DNA of 64,000 nt from Flavobacterium marginilacus (GCF_026870155.1 NZ_CP113975.1:4030001-4094000); one strand, 5' to 3'. Counted from the first letter of the stretch, positions 35,879-45,108 are shown. Made by a program: numbers and translations. Notes: generated from the letters alone by a model not told the origin.

Positions 35879-36241
35879 ATGAATAACAAAACCAATTTGT
35901 TTCAAAGCTTAATAAAAAAAGCATATTCTGCTTTTAATTCAAGGGATATTGACACAGCACTCTCTACATTTCACTTGGATGTGCAGTGGCCAAAAGCTTT
36001 TGAAGGCGGTTATGTTACCGGACATGATGCCATAAGAGAATATTGGACAAGACAATGGACTGAAATAAATCCCAATGTTGAACCAATCGGATTTAATGAA
36101 AGACCAAACGAAACATTCGAAGTCACAGTTCACCAGATTGTGAAGGATTTACAAGGAAATCTGTTGTTCGACGGAATGGTAAAACACATTTATGTTATAG
36201 AAGACAATTTATTGCGAAGAATGGATATTGAACTTGAATAG
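35879..36241 (+). CDS. SnoaL-like/NTF2-like protein
   Basis: A 120-residue cone-shaped alpha+beta protein of the NTF2/SnoaL superfamily: AYSAFNSRDIDTALSTFHLDVQWP, the GHDAIREYW segment, and a C-terminal strand VKHIYVIEDNLLRRMDIE. Members act as small-molecule isomerases or cyclases, or as binding domains; many are uncharacterised. It follows the preceding gene by 5 bases. The substrate cannot be predicted. Confidence 0.82.
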   Translation: MNNKTNLFQSLIKKAYSAFNSRDIDTALSTFHLDVQWPKAFEGGYVTGHDAIREYWTRQWTEINPNVEPIGFNERPNETFEVTVHQIVKDLQGNLLFDGMVKHIYVIEDNLLRRMDIELE

Positions 36242-36309
36242 ACAATCAAAAATTAAAATCACAATTGACAACAACTTATTCCTACATTAAAACTAAGTCA
36301 AAATACTTT

Positions 36310-36672
36310 ATGAAAAATTTTAAATTTAACATTATATTATTTTTGATTTTAAGCAGTTTACCTATTTATTCACAAGAAAAGACCGCCGACTGCCTGGAAA
36401 TTTATGGAGAATGGAAAACGTATTATATACAGCAGCCTTTTGGAATTGATCCTGGAAACAAATCTGAGACATGGATTTTTAATGACGATAAGACACTTTC
36501 AATAGATGGTAAAATGACTAAATATAGTTTAGAGGAGGATTGTTCAAAATTAATTATCGAAAACGATTCAAAATCATTTTCTATAGAAATAATTAAAGAC
36601 ACTTTGTTTATGACTAAAAGAACTTTAACACACGAATCATATAATCTTCGATTAAAAAAAATAAAGCATTAA
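36310..36672 (+). CDS. secreted lipocalin-like protein
   Basis: About 120 residues from ATG 36310, with a signal peptide (IILFLILSSLPIYSQ). The mature part shows a lipocalin-like pattern: EIYGEWKTYYIQQP for the first strand, then ETWIFNDDKTLSIDG and successive strands. Similar small proteins in Bacteroidota are periplasmic with unknown ligands. A longer frame from TTG 36265 would place charged residues before the signal peptide, so 36310 is preferred. A strong terminator follows. Confidence 0.7.
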   Translation: MKNFKFNIILFLILSSLPIYSQEKTADCLEIYGEWKTYYIQQPFGIDPGNKSETWIFNDDKTLSIDGKMTKYSLEEDCSKLIIENDSKSFSIEIIKDTLFMTKRTLTHESYNLRLKKIKH

Positions 36673-36674
36673 AA

Positions 36675-36714
36675 AAAATCCCCACTCTAAAACCAAATGT
36701 AGAATGGGGATTTT
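36675..36714. terminator. terminator between converging genes
   Basis: The stem AAAATCCCCACTCT ... AGAATGGGGATTTT has one mismatch and a 12-base loop, with T-runs on both strands. It lies between the lipocalin-like gene and the end of dnaJ. Confidence 0.82.
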
Positions 36715-36740
36715 ATATTTTAAACCTTTTAAAAAATAGT

Positions 36741-37856
36741 TTAAGAAAACATATCTTTTACTTTTTCAAAAAATGATTTGTCTGATTTTTCAGGATTTGG
36801 AGTAAAGTTATCATCCGTCAACGCTTTTTCAAAGAATTGTTTTTGTTCTTTGTTTAACGTTTTTGGAGTCCAGACATTTACATGAACCAGTAAATCTCCG
36901 CTGCCGTAACCGTTGATACTTGGAATACCTTTCCCTTTTAATCTTAGAATTTTACCCGATTGAATTCCTTCTTCCAGTTTGATTCTTACTTTACCGTTTA
37001 CAGCATCAATATCTTTGGAAATTCCAAGAACCGCTTCGGCAAAACTGATGTATAAATCGTAATGAAGATTTTCGCCTTCACGTTTCAAGAATTCATGTTC
37101 AATTTCTTCGATAACAACGATCAAATCTCCTGCAACACTATTACCCGGAGCGTCGTTACCTTTACCAGAAACTTTTAACTGCATTCCATCTACAACACCA
37201 GCTGGAATTTTGATAGAAACAGTTTCATCTTCAGCAACCATTCCTTGAGCATCAGCATTATTTGGTTTTTTATCCAAAATCTGACCAGATCCACCGCATG
37301 TCGGACAAGTTGAAGCCGATTGCATTCTGCCCAAAATAGTATTAGTCACACGCATTACCTGACCTTGACCATTACAGGTAGAACAAGTTTTATAGGTTAC
37401 TCCTGGTGCCTGAACTTTACGCTTAACTTTTACTTTTTTCTCAACACCATTAGCGATCTCTTCAATAGTCAGTTTTACTTTGATACGTAAATTGCTTCCT
37501 TTGACACGACGGGAACCCCCGCCTCCGCCTCCGCCAAATCCGCCGAAGCCACCACCGAAAATATCACCAAACTGACTGAATATATCATCCATGTTCATAC
37601 CGCCGTGACCGCCGCCGCCAAATCCGCCAGAACCGTCAAATGCCTGATGTCCATATTGGTCATATTTTGCTTTTTTGGCAGGATCACTCAATACTTCATA
37701 AGCTTCTGCCGCCAGTTTGAACTTTTCTTCTGCCTCTTTGTCGCCAGGATTCTTGTCAGGGTGGTATTTCAAAGCGCTTTTTCGGTATGCTTTTTTAATT
37801 TCAGCTGCATCTGCACCTTTTGAAATGCCTAATATTTCGTAAAAATCTTTTTTCAT
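36741..37856 (-). CDS. dnaJ: molecular chaperone DnaJ
   Basis: The 371-residue Hsp40 has a J domain with HPD at 32-34, a glycine/phenylalanine-rich linker ([10 protein letters not shown] and following), a shortened zinc region and a C-terminal substrate-binding domain. Only two CxxCxGxG motifs are present (CSTCNGQG and CPTCGGSG) against the usual four, so one zinc centre is lost. It delivers clients to DnaK and stimulates its ATPase. It lies 53 bases after grpE in one heat-shock unit; dnaK is not here. Confidence 0.95.
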   Translation of the reverse strand: MKKDFYEILGISKGADAAEIKKAYRKSALKYHPDKNPGDKEAEEKFKLAAEAYEVLSDPAKKAKYDQYGHQAFDGSGGFGGGGHGGMNMDDIFSQFGDIFGGGFGGFGGGGGGGSRRVKGSNLRIKVKLTIEEIANGVEKKVKVKRKVQAPGVTYKTCSTCNGQGQVMRVTNTILGRMQSASTCPTCGGSGQILDKKPNNADAQGMVAEDETVSIKIPAGVVDGMQLKVSGKGNDAPGNSVAGDLIVVIEEIEHEFLKREGENLHYDLYISFAEAVLGISKDIDAVNGKVRIKLEEGIQSGKILRLKGKGIPSINGYGSGDLLVHVNVWTPKTLNKEQKQFFEKALTDDNFTPNPEKSDKSFFEKVKDMFS

Positions 37857-37909
37857 AATTAAAGTAATTCCAAATTAAAAACCTTTAAACTCCTAATATA
37901 AACCGGAAT

Positions 37910-38485
37910 TTAACTGCCAATTACCACTTTTGGAAAACGAATAATTTTGTCTCCTAGTTTGTAACCTTTCTCAAGAACATCAACAATTTTTCCTTTCATA
38001 TCATCTGAAGGTGCTGGTATTTGAGTAATTGCTTCAGCGAAATCAGCATTAAATGAGTCGCCGGCTTTTACATCAACAAGCTCTAATCCTTTAGTAACTA
38101 AAGTGCTTTTCAATTTTTCATGAATAAGTTCCACTCCTTTAGCCAGCAATTCATCTTCAGATTTACTGATTTCAATTATCGCTCTGTCAAAATCATCTAA
38201 AACTGGCAGCATAGAAAGCAAAACTTCCTGATTAGCTGTTTTAAACAATTCAATTCTTTCTTTAGTAGTACGTCTTTTGTAATTTTCAAATTCAGCAAAT
38301 AATCTCAGAAACTTATCTTTTTCTTTTGCTAAGTCTTGCGCTAATTGCTCTTCAACACTTAATTCTTCAATAATAATTTGCTCACCATTTGCATTATTTT
38401 CTAATGTCACGTCATCTATTTCTTGATCGAATTCTGTATTTTCTGTAGTCATATTACTTTTATTTTTAAAAAAATTCTTAAACAT
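37910..38485 (-). CDS. grpE: nucleotide exchange factor GrpE
   Basis: About 191 residues. An acidic N-terminal region leads into a long coiled coil (EKDKFLRLFAEFENYKRRTTKE), and the C-terminal beta domain ends in KVVIGS. GrpE releases ADP from DnaK. ATG 38485 (MFKNFFKNK) is preferred; a consensus promoter lies at 38511-38543, and an upstream extension would run through it. It is the first gene of the grpE-dnaJ unit. Confidence 0.93.
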   Translation of the reverse strand: MFKNFFKNKSNMTTENTEFDQEIDDVTLENNANGEQIIIEELSVEEQLAQDLAKEKDKFLRLFAEFENYKRRTTKERIELFKTANQEVLLSMLPVLDDFDRAIIEISKSEDELLAKGVELIHEKLKSTLVTKGLELVDVKAGDSFNADFAEAITQIPAPSDDMKGKIVDVLEKGYKLGDKIIRFPKVVIGS

Positions 38486-38510
38486 AGTTTTATTCGTTAT
38501 TTTTTGATTG

Positions 38511-38543
38511 CAAAAGTACTGCCAAAACTTATAAAATGTCAAA
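38511..38543 (-). promoter_or_regulatory. promoter of grpE-dnaJ
   Basis: TTTG (38540-38543) and TACTTTTG (38511-38518) on the minus strand are 21 bases apart. The -7 box lies 25 bases upstream of the grpE ATG. It is a housekeeping-type promoter; no CIRCE-type inverted repeat was seen. Confidence 0.65.
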
Positions 38544-38614
38544 TTGTCACTCTTTTTAAACAATAAAAAAATTATATGACTATCCGTGACTAATACCAAA
38601 TCGATAAAATTGGA

Positions 38615-38686
38615 CACAGATTATAAAGATTAACACAGATTTCTAAAAAATGCATGTAAAATCTATGAGAAACTTTGTAATCTGTG
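38615..38686. repeat. intergenic inverted repeat of the CACAGATT family
   Basis: CACAGATTATAAAG (38615-38628) pairs with CTTTGTAATCTGTG (38673-38686), 13 of 14 bases. The inner phrase TTAACACAGATTT repeats the left arm. Its organisation resembles the CACGAATTTCAC elements at 24048 and 59261. The remaining spacer to 38910 is AT-rich, with nothing I can support. Confidence 0.62.
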
Positions 38687-38910
38687 GCAAAAAAAGATTT
38701 AGTATGCTTTGCGAATAGTCATGTTAAAAAAATTATTTAAAAAAGTTTATGGATTTTGTTTCAAAAAATTAATATAATTTTAAGACTATTACGATATAGT
38801 TTACTTAAATTTGGAACTGAATACTATTCTAGCCCCAAGAATACAACTCACAAAATTCGAATCTAAGGTTGTCTTCTGTTTATAATTATTAATTCACCAT
38901 GCCTTATATC

Positions 38911-38945
38911 AAAAAAGCTTCGTTTTAATACAACGAAGCTTTTTT
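38911..38945. terminator. terminator downstream of the DUF4442 gene
   Basis: A perfect 14-base stem AAAAAAGCTTCGTT ... AACGAAGCTTTTTT with a 7-base loop lies 20 bases after the stop of the minus-strand gene, with T-runs in both directions. Confidence 0.88.
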
Positions 38946-38964
38946 TTATTTCATAAAACAGATT

Positions 38965-39417
38965 TTATTTTAAGCGGATACTCCATTCAAAATCCATTTC
39001 AGATACCTGAACTCCTTCCTCATTGGTTCCAATAGATTTCATCCAAAATGTCTGGCCTTCGCCATTGGCAATCGTCTTTTGAACAGCTTCTTCAATCAAA
39101 TGACCATCCTTGCACACAAAAGTGATGCGACCTGTAGCCTTTTTGGAAAAATTGGATTTATTATTGGCCACAAGCATTGATATTTTTTTTCCGCTTTGCT
39201 GAATTTTATCGATTACCATCGCACCAGTTGTCAGCTCAGCAGCCATCGCCTGCACAGCAAAATACATAGAATTAAAAGGATTCTGATTGATCCATCGGTG
39301 TTTTACAGTTACCACACACTTTTCTTTATCTATAGATTTCACACGTATTCCACAAATAAATGCTGATGGCAGTTTAAAAAATACAAAGCGATTCAATTTT
39401 GATACCGTCAATTCCAT
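38965..39417 (-). CDS. DUF4442/thioesterase-like hotdog protein
   Basis: 150 residues from ATG 39417 (MELTVSKLNRFVFFKLPSAF). The pattern NQNPFNSMYFAVQAMAAELTTGAMVI matches the DUF4442 hotdog fold related to acyl-CoA thioesterases. No catalytic residue set can be assigned with confidence. A longer frame from 39504 adds a cysteine-rich non-family leader and is not preferred. It is a single gene with its own terminator. Confidence 0.82.
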   Translation of the reverse strand: MELTVSKLNRFVFFKLPSAFICGIRVKSIDKEKCVVTVKHRWINQNPFNSMYFAVQAMAAELTTGAMVIDKIQQSGKKISMLVANNKSNFSKKATGRITFVCKDGHLIEEAVQKTIANGEGQTFWMKSIGTNEEGVQVSEMDFEWSIRLK

Positions 39418-39590
39418 AAGTATATTTTTTTTGACTAAAATACAAAAAATACTATGCGTACATATAAAATGTTTTAGAATTTTAAAATACATAATCAATA
39501 ACATAAGTTTTACCGTACAAATATCGTTATTTTTGTTAATATTTTGTTAATATACACTACTATGCGATACAAGATACTCGCTTTTGAACA

Positions 39591-39598
39591 TATATTTG
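39591..39598 (+). promoter_or_regulatory. -7 element of the DUF4870-PadR-PspC operon
   Basis: TATATTTG is a perfect -7 box 73 bases upstream of the first gene of the operon. No TTTG sits at the expected distance upstream. Confidence 0.45.
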
Positions 39599-39671
39599 CA
39601 TAAGAAATTACTAGGCAAATCAACTTGCTGATTTCTAAATCAATCATCAATCAAAAAACGAAAATCAAATC

Positions 39672-40127
39672 ATGGAAACTTCAACCGAAAAAAAAATTGC
39701 TGCACTTACACACTTGAGTACATTTAGCCAGTATATCATTCCGTTTGGAAATTATATTTTTCCGATAATCATTTGGACTTCTAAAAAGGACGAATCAGAG
39801 TTTGTAGATCATAACGGCAAACAAGTGCTGAACTTTCAGCTGAGTATTTTAATTTACTCTTTAGTTTTAGCAATGATCGCTATTCCGGTATTTTTATTCA
39901 CTGTACTGAAAAACATTTCTTTTAATGATTTAATAAACAACGAAGACATTATCATTAAGAATTTTGATTACGGAAACAGCATCGGGTTATTGACAATAGG
40001 CGCTTTGGCTCTTTTTGCAATTGCCTGTATAAAAGTTGCCGAATTCTTTTTAGTCATTTATGCTTCGGTAAAAGCTTCCAATGGAGAAAGATATACTTAT
40101 CCTCTGACGATACCTTTTTTAAAATAA
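39672..40127 (+). CDS. DUF4870 family membrane protein
   Basis: A 151-residue protein with four membrane segments and the DUF4870 pattern AALTHLSTFSQYIIPFGNYIFPIIIW, followed by DESEFVDHNGKQVLNFQLS. The function of the family is unknown. It is the first gene of a run with a PadR regulator, a PspC protein and two GIN-domain proteins, which suggests a role in envelope homeostasis. A spacer of 87 bases precedes the PadR gene. Confidence 0.88.
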   Translation: METSTEKKIAALTHLSTFSQYIIPFGNYIFPIIIWTSKKDESEFVDHNGKQVLNFQLSILIYSLVLAMIAIPVFLFTVLKNISFNDLINNEDIIIKNFDYGNSIGLLTIGALALFAIACIKVAEFFLVIYASVKASNGERYTYPLTIPFLK

Positions 40128-40214
40128 TACCATTCAAAATCAATCAATCATCAATCATCAATCAAAAAATGGACAAATTAATCAACCAGTCAAATCAACT
40201 CAAATTTAAAAATT

Positions 40215-40544
40215 ATGAACATTGAAAACACAAAAGCACAGATGCGTAAAGGTGTTCTTGAGTTTTGTATCTTATCCGTGCTAAAAGAGAAAGACGCTTA
40301 TACCTCAGAAATATTGGACACTTTAAAAGACGCTAAATTATTGGTCGTAGAGGGAACCATTTATCCGTTATTAACCAGATTAAAAAACGACGGATTACTC
40401 AACTACCGCTGGGAAGAATCCACATCAGGACCACCACGAAAATATTATGGTTTGACCGAGATAGGACAAACTTTTCTAAAAGAACTGGATGGCACATGGA
40501 CGGAACTGTCTAATGCCGTAAATTTGATAACCAACCAAAAATAA
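40215..40544 (+). CDS. PadR family transcriptional regulator
   Basis: A 109-residue winged-helix protein with the PadR pattern MRKGVLEFCILSVLKEKDAY, then VEGTIYPLLTRLKNDGLLNYRW and PRKYYGLTEIG. It is the short PadR-s2 type without a long C-terminal domain. Such regulators are usually autorepressors controlling adjacent membrane-stress or efflux genes. The PspC gene starts 5 bases after its stop, so PadR very likely controls this operon. Confidence 0.93.
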   Translation: MNIENTKAQMRKGVLEFCILSVLKEKDAYTSEILDTLKDAKLLVVEGTIYPLLTRLKNDGLLNYRWEESTSGPPRKYYGLTEIGQTFLKELDGTWTELSNAVNLITNQK

Positions 40545-40549
40545 TAGTC

Positions 40550-42280
40550 ATGAACAAAACTGTAAATATAAATTTAGGAGGAATGTTCTTCCATATAGAT
40601 GAAGATGCATACCAAAAGTTAACCCGTTATTTTGACGCCATAAAGAGATCTCTTTCAAAATCATCTGGCCAGGAAGAAATCATCAAGGACATCGAAATGA
40701 GAGTTTCGGAATTACTGACTGAGAAACAAAAAACTGAAAAACACGTAGTTACCCTTAGAGAAGTTGACGAAGTTATTGCTGTAATGGGACAGCCAGAAGA
40801 TTACATCATTGAAGAAGATTCTACTAATAACAGCAATAATAATTACAATAATTATACAGCACCCAGCAGTACCAGAAAACTATACCGTGATAAAGACAAC
40901 GGAATGATTGGAGGAGTTTTGGCAGGACTTGGACACTATTTTGGAATAGACAAAGTTTGGCTTCGTATCTTTCTTTTGGTATTAGTTTTAGCATGGGGGA
41001 CGGGAGTTTTAGCTTATATCATTCTTTGGATTGTAATGCCTGAAGCGATAACAACTTCAGAAAAACTTGAAATGACCGGAGAACCTGTTACCATTTCAAA
41101 CATCGAAAAAAAAGTTCGTGAGGAATTTGAAAATGTTTCTGGTAAATTCAAAAATGGTGATTACGACAAATATGGCAACCAGATAAAAACAGGAGCTGAG
41201 AAATTGGGAAACTCTTTCAGCGATTTCATAATGACAGTTTTCAAAATTTTTGCTAAATTTTTAGGAGTCATTTTAATCATGGCAGGCTTAACAATGTTAG
41301 TGCTTCTTTTAATTGGAGTATTTACTTTGGGAACCAGCGTTTCAATGGATTTCCCTTGGCAGAGTTTTGTGGAAGCTGGTAACTTTACCGATTATCCTGT
41401 ATGGTCTTTTGGATTACTGATGTTCTTTGCAGTAGGAATTCCGTTCTTTTTCATGACATTATTAGGTTTTAAATTATTAGCACCTAATATGAAATCAGTT
41501 GGGAATATTGTAAAATATACTTTACTGGCACTTTGGTTAATTGCTGTTTCAATTGCTATCTCAATTGGTATTAAACAAGCTACTGCATTTGCTGTAAACG
41601 GCAGAACGGTTCTTAAAGAAAAAATCAGTTTTAAACCAACTGATACAATATCTGTTAAATTCAAGCATAATGATTATTTTGCTAAAGATGTAAACGACCG
41701 CCACGAATTCATGATTACCAAAGATTCATTAAACAACGACATTATTTACTCTAATGAAGTTCGGATCCGAATAGAAAAATCAGATGAAAAATATGGTTAT
41801 ATCCAGATTGAAAAAGAAGCTAAAGGAACATCATTATCTGAAGCTAAAAAAAGAGCAGATGCCATAAGATACAGTTATAAAATTGTAGGCAGCCAATTGA
41901 TTTTTGATAATTATCTGATCACTGATGCTAAAAATAAATTCCGTGACCAAGAAATCGAAATAACTTTGTTCCTGCCTGTGGGCACGCTAATAAAACCAGA
42001 CGATTCTATGGCTCATTATGACAAAACTGATGATGATTTCTTTTACTGGTATCCAGAAGACAATGGAATATACAGAGTTGGGGAAAACAAAATAAAATGC
42101 CTTACTTGTCCTAACCGTGATAATGAAGACGATGACTCAGATAATGAAAACAGCCACGAAAGCAACATAACCATTAATGAAAATGGAGTTACAGTTGAAA
42201 GTGACACTGTTGTTAAAACCAAAAAGAATTTCAAGGAATTGAAAATTAATAAAGATGGCATTATCATCAAAACTGAATAA
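40550..42280 (+). CDS. PspC domain envelope-stress membrane protein
   Basis: A 576-residue protein with an N-terminal region (about 1-105) containing helices and a linker rich in Asn/Ser. The PspC domain is KLYRDKDNGMIGGVLAGLG and VWLRIFLLVLVLAWGTGVLA (about 107-165). Several further membrane helices and a large C-terminal extracytoplasmic beta-rich region follow. PspC proteins sense or stabilise the inner membrane. The extended form with a beta-rich tail is typical of Bacteroidota. It is co-transcribed with the PadR gene. Confidence 0.9.
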   Translation: MNKTVNINLGGMFFHIDEDAYQKLTRYFDAIKRSLSKSSGQEEIIKDIEMRVSELLTEKQKTEKHVVTLREVDEVIAVMGQPEDYIIEEDSTNNSNNNYNNYTAPSSTRKLYRDKDNGMIGGVLAGLGHYFGIDKVWLRIFLLVLVLAWGTGVLAYIILWIVMPEAITTSEKLEMTGEPVTISNIEKKVREEFENVSGKFKNGDYDKYGNQIKTGAEKLGNSFSDFIMTVFKIFAKFLGVILIMAGLTMLVLLLIGVFTLGTSVSMDFPWQSFVEAGNFTDYPVWSFGLLMFFAVGIPFFFMTLLGFKLLAPNMKSVGNIVKYTLLALWLIAVSIAISIGIKQATAFAVNGRTVLKEKISFKPTDTISVKFKHNDYFAKDVNDRHEFMITKDSLNNDIIYSNEVRIRIEKSDEKYGYIQIEKEAKGTSLSEAKKRADAIRYSYKIVGSQLIFDNYLITDAKNKFRDQEIEITLFLPVGTLIKPDDSMAHYDKTDDDFFYWYPEDNGIYRVGENKIKCLTCPNRDNEDDDSDNENSHESNITINENGVTVESDTVVKTKKNFKELKINKDGIIIKTE

Positions 42281-42322
42281 GATTACTAAAAGCATTCTAA
42301 TTTAATTTAAAACCGAATAGTC

Positions 42323-43063
42323 ATGCTAAAAATCATCACATTAATTACCAAATTTATTGTTATTACATTAATAGCATTATTTTTTGGATCTTGCAATCAG
42401 ATAAGCGAACTGCGGTCTATAAAAGGAAGCGGTCATGTTACCACCGAAAAAAGACCTGTGACAGGAGATTTCAAAAATGTAGAAGTAAGCAATGCTTTGG
42501 ATCTAGTTATTGAACAATCGGACAAAACAGAAATAACTGTCGAAGCCGATGATAATCTACAAAAAGAAATTACGACAAAAATAGAAAATGGAGTATTAAT
42601 CATTTCCTGTAAAATTGGCAGCTTTGTAAATGTCTCTTCCAAAAGAATAACTGTAAAAATGCCAGTTATAGAAGGACTTGAAGCTTCATCAGCTTCAACA
42701 ATAAATGCCAACAGCACATTAAAAGGAAACAGTTTAAGTCTGACCTCATCGAGTGCAGGATCCATTAGTGCAACTGTAGAATATGAAACTGTTCAATTAA
42801 CAAGCAGCAGTGCCAGCAATCAAAACATTAATGGAAAAGCAATCCATCTGGAAACATCTTCTTCCAGCGGTTCAGTTCTAAATGCTGGTGAGTTACTGGC
42901 AAATGAAGTGAGTGCCAGTGCTTCGAGCGGTTCATCAATAACAGTTTCGCCAATTGTAAATTTAAAAGCAGAAGCATCAAGCGGCGGAAGCATCGCTTAC
43001 AAGAGAACTCCAAAATCGATTCAAAAAGAAGAAAACTCAGGAGGAAGCGTACATGAGGAATAA
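42323..43063 (+). CDS. GIN-domain (DUF2807) lipoprotein
   Basis: A 246-residue protein with a lipoprotein signal peptide (lipobox FGSCN, about Cys24) and a DUF2807 right-handed beta-helix-like domain. It contains FKNVEVSNALDLVIEQSDK and a Ser/Ala-rich repetitive middle (LTSSSAGSISATVEYE, LTSSSASNQNINGK). GIN-domain proteins occur next to PspC and PadR genes; they are extracytoplasmic with unknown ligands. It lies 42 bases after the PspC gene. Confidence 0.88.
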   Translation: MLKIITLITKFIVITLIALFFGSCNQISELRSIKGSGHVTTEKRPVTGDFKNVEVSNALDLVIEQSDKTEITVEADDNLQKEITTKIENGVLIISCKIGSFVNVSSKRITVKMPVIEGLEASSASTINANSTLKGNSLSLTSSSAGSISATVEYETVQLTSSSASNQNINGKAIHLETSSSSGSVLNAGELLANEVSASASSGSSITVSPIVNLKAEASSGGSIAYKRTPKSIQKEENSGGSVHEE

Positions 43064-43081
43064 TATTCCAGCATTAAAATT

Positions 43082-43117
43082 AAAAAATCATCCATCAAAA
43101 ATGGGTGATTTTTTTAT
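43082..43117 (+). terminator. terminator after the first GIN-domain gene
   Basis: The stem AAAAAATCATCCAT ... ATGGGTGATTTTTT with one G-U pair and a 5-base loop sits 18 bases after the stop. Its 3' T-run merges with the -7 box of the next gene. Confidence 0.72.
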
Positions 43118-43122
43118 ATTTG
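43115..43122 (+). promoter_or_regulatory. -7 element of the second GIN-domain gene
   Basis: TATATTTG lies 22 bases before the ATG at 43145, within the tail of the preceding terminator. No -33 box was recognised. Confidence 0.45.
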
Positions 43123-43144
43123 CATCTAACCCAAAACGTATAAA

Positions 43145-43978
43145 ATGAAATATTCACATCTTGTTGTTTTTTTTCTATTGACAACAACTCTGGCTATTGG
43201 TCAAAATAAAGAAAAAATAAAAGGTTCTAAAACAGTCATTGAAAAACCAAAAGAAATTAGCGAATTTACCGCTTTGGAAATTGAAGACAACCTTACTGTT
43301 TTCTTGGAAAAGGGAGCCAAAAACGAAATAAAGATTGAAGCAGATGACAATCTTCAAGATGTCATTTCATTTGACATCAAGGAAAAAACACTTCGCATTT
43401 ATACAACCAAAGAAATCAGCACTTTTAAAAAACTTTCATTAAGAATTAAATACACCAATGATTTAAAATCGGTGACCGCTAAAAATGTTTCTATTATAAA
43501 TGCGCTTGAAGCAGTTCAGCTTGATGATATTACTTTTAAATCATTAGATTTTGCCAAATTATATTTAAATGTAAATTCTAAAATCTTCGGTTTGATTTCT
43601 GACGATAAATCAAAAGTCGAACTGAATTTAAAGGCGGAAAAATCCAAGATTCAATTGAGCAAAACGGCTCAGCTTAAAGCATTAATTAACTCGACTGATC
43701 TTGCATTAGATATGTATCAAAAAACGACAGCCATAATTGAGGGAGAAAGTACCAATGCAATTTTGCGTCAAGACAATAACAGCGTATTTACTGGAGTTAA
43801 TTTTACAGTTCACAACGCTGATATTACTACGGAAGCTTCGGCAGTGAGTAATTTAAGAGCAGATACAAGTCTTATAGTTGATGCAAATGGTTCATCCAGA
43901 ATATATTTATTGGGTACACCAAGAATTGAAGTGCGCAAGTTTTTAGGCGAAGCCCAATTAATTAAAAAAGCGAAATAA
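43145..43978 (+). CDS. secreted GIN-domain (DUF2807) protein
   Basis: A 277-residue protein with a signal peptide (1-19, ending LAIGQ). A DUF2807 domain starts EFTALEIEDNLTVFLEKGAKNEI and continues IEADDNLQDVISFDI, paralleling the preceding gene's protein (VEADDNLQKEI). The two are probably diverged duplicates. This one has no lipobox, so it should be soluble in the periplasm or exported. It has its own promoter-like -7 box and a terminator. Role unknown. Confidence 0.85.
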   Translation: MKYSHLVVFFLLTTTLAIGQNKEKIKGSKTVIEKPKEISEFTALEIEDNLTVFLEKGAKNEIKIEADDNLQDVISFDIKEKTLRIYTTKEISTFKKLSLRIKYTNDLKSVTAKNVSIINALEAVQLDDITFKSLDFAKLYLNVNSKIFGLISDDKSKVELNLKAEKSKIQLSKTAQLKALINSTDLALDMYQKTTAIIEGESTNAILRQDNNSVFTGVNFTVHNADITTEASAVSNLRADTSLIVDANGSSRIYLLGTPRIEVRKFLGEAQLIKKAK

Positions 43979-43998
43979 ACTCAACCTATCCGCATAAA

Positions 43999-44029
43999 AA
44001 AAGTCCCAGTTTAAAAAATTGGGACTTTT
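43999..44029. terminator. bidirectional terminator before trxB
   Basis: The stem AAAAGTCCCAGTTT ... AAATTGGGACTTTT with one G-U pair lies between the converging GIN-domain and trxB genes, with T-runs on both strands. Confidence 0.85.
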
Positions 44030-44047
44030 ATATTTTCAAACATTTTC

Positions 44048-44998
44048 TTAATGTTTTGCAGCTAAATATCTTTCAGCATCCAAAGCTGCCATACAGCCTG
44101 TTCCTGCAGCAGTAATCGCCTGACGGTATACATGGTCTGCAGCATCTCCAGCCACAAAAACTCCTTCAACATTCGTTTTTGAAGTTCCTGGAGTATTAAT
44201 AATATATCCTGTTTCATCAAGGGTAAGATACTCTTTAAAAATATCCGTATTGGGTTTATGACCAATAGCTGCAAAGAAACCTGTCGCAGGAATATCAAAA
44301 ATATCTCCCGTTGTTTTGTTTTTTGCTTTCACGCCAGTTACCACATTTCCATCACCTAAAATTTCAACTGTATCGTGGTTCATCAAAATAGAAATGTTTT
44401 CAGTTTTGCGGACACGCTCTTCCATAATTTTTGATGCTCTAAATTTATCGCTGCGAACAAGCATTGTCACTTTCGAACATAATTTAGATAAATAATGTGC
44501 TTCTTCACAAGCTGAATCTCCTGCTCCAACAATAACTACTTCTTGGTTTCTGTAAAAGAATCCGTCGCAGACAGCGCAAGCAGAAACACCGCCGCCCATT
44601 TTCAAATAATGCTGTTCCGAATCTAATCCTAAATATTTAGCTGATGCTCCTGTAGAAATAATTACTGTTTCACAATGCAATTCTATTTTATCATTGATCC
44701 AAACTTTGTGAACTCCACCAGCGTTAAATTCAACTTTAGTAGCCCATCCATCACGGATATCTGCACCAAAACGCTGTGCCTGCTGCTGTAGCTGCACCAT
44801 CATTTCCGGACCGGTGACACCATCTACATAACCTGGAAAATTTTCTACTTCGTTAGTTGTAGTCAATTGACCACCTGGCTGCATTCCTTGGTATAATACT
44901 GGATTCATATTGGCTCTGGCGGCATAAATTGCTGCAGTATAACCTGCAGGTCCAGAACCTATAATAAGACATTTTATTTTTTCGATTGTATCTGACAT
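44048..44998 (-). CDS. trxB: thioredoxin-disulfide reductase
   Basis: The 316-residue flavoprotein has the FAD motif GSGPAGYTAA, the redox-active disulfide CAVC (Cys141, Cys144), the NADPH motif GAGDSACEEA and the C-terminal FAD contact GVFVAGDAAD. It transfers electrons from NADPH to thioredoxin in the cytoplasm. Length is standard. It is a single gene with a terminator downstream; no thioredoxin gene is adjacent. Confidence 0.95.
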   Translation of the reverse strand: MSDTIEKIKCLIIGSGPAGYTAAIYAARANMNPVLYQGMQPGGQLTTTNEVENFPGYVDGVTGPEMMVQLQQQAQRFGADIRDGWATKVEFNAGGVHKVWINDKIELHCETVIISTGASAKYLGLDSEQHYLKMGGGVSACAVCDGFFYRNQEVVIVGAGDSACEEAHYLSKLCSKVTMLVRSDKFRASKIMEERVRKTENISILMNHDTVEILGDGNVVTGVKAKNKTTGDIFDIPATGFFAAIGHKPNTDIFKEYLTLDETGYIINTPGTSKTNVEGVFVAGDAADHVYRQAITAAGTGCMAALDAERYLAAKH

Positions 44999-45108
44999 AG
45001 TATATTTCTTTTTTTAAAACAGCACAAAAATAAGTTTTTATTATTGGAAAACTAGATAAGAATTATCACTATTTATTATCTTAAAATAGATAAATAAAAC
45101 ATAATATA

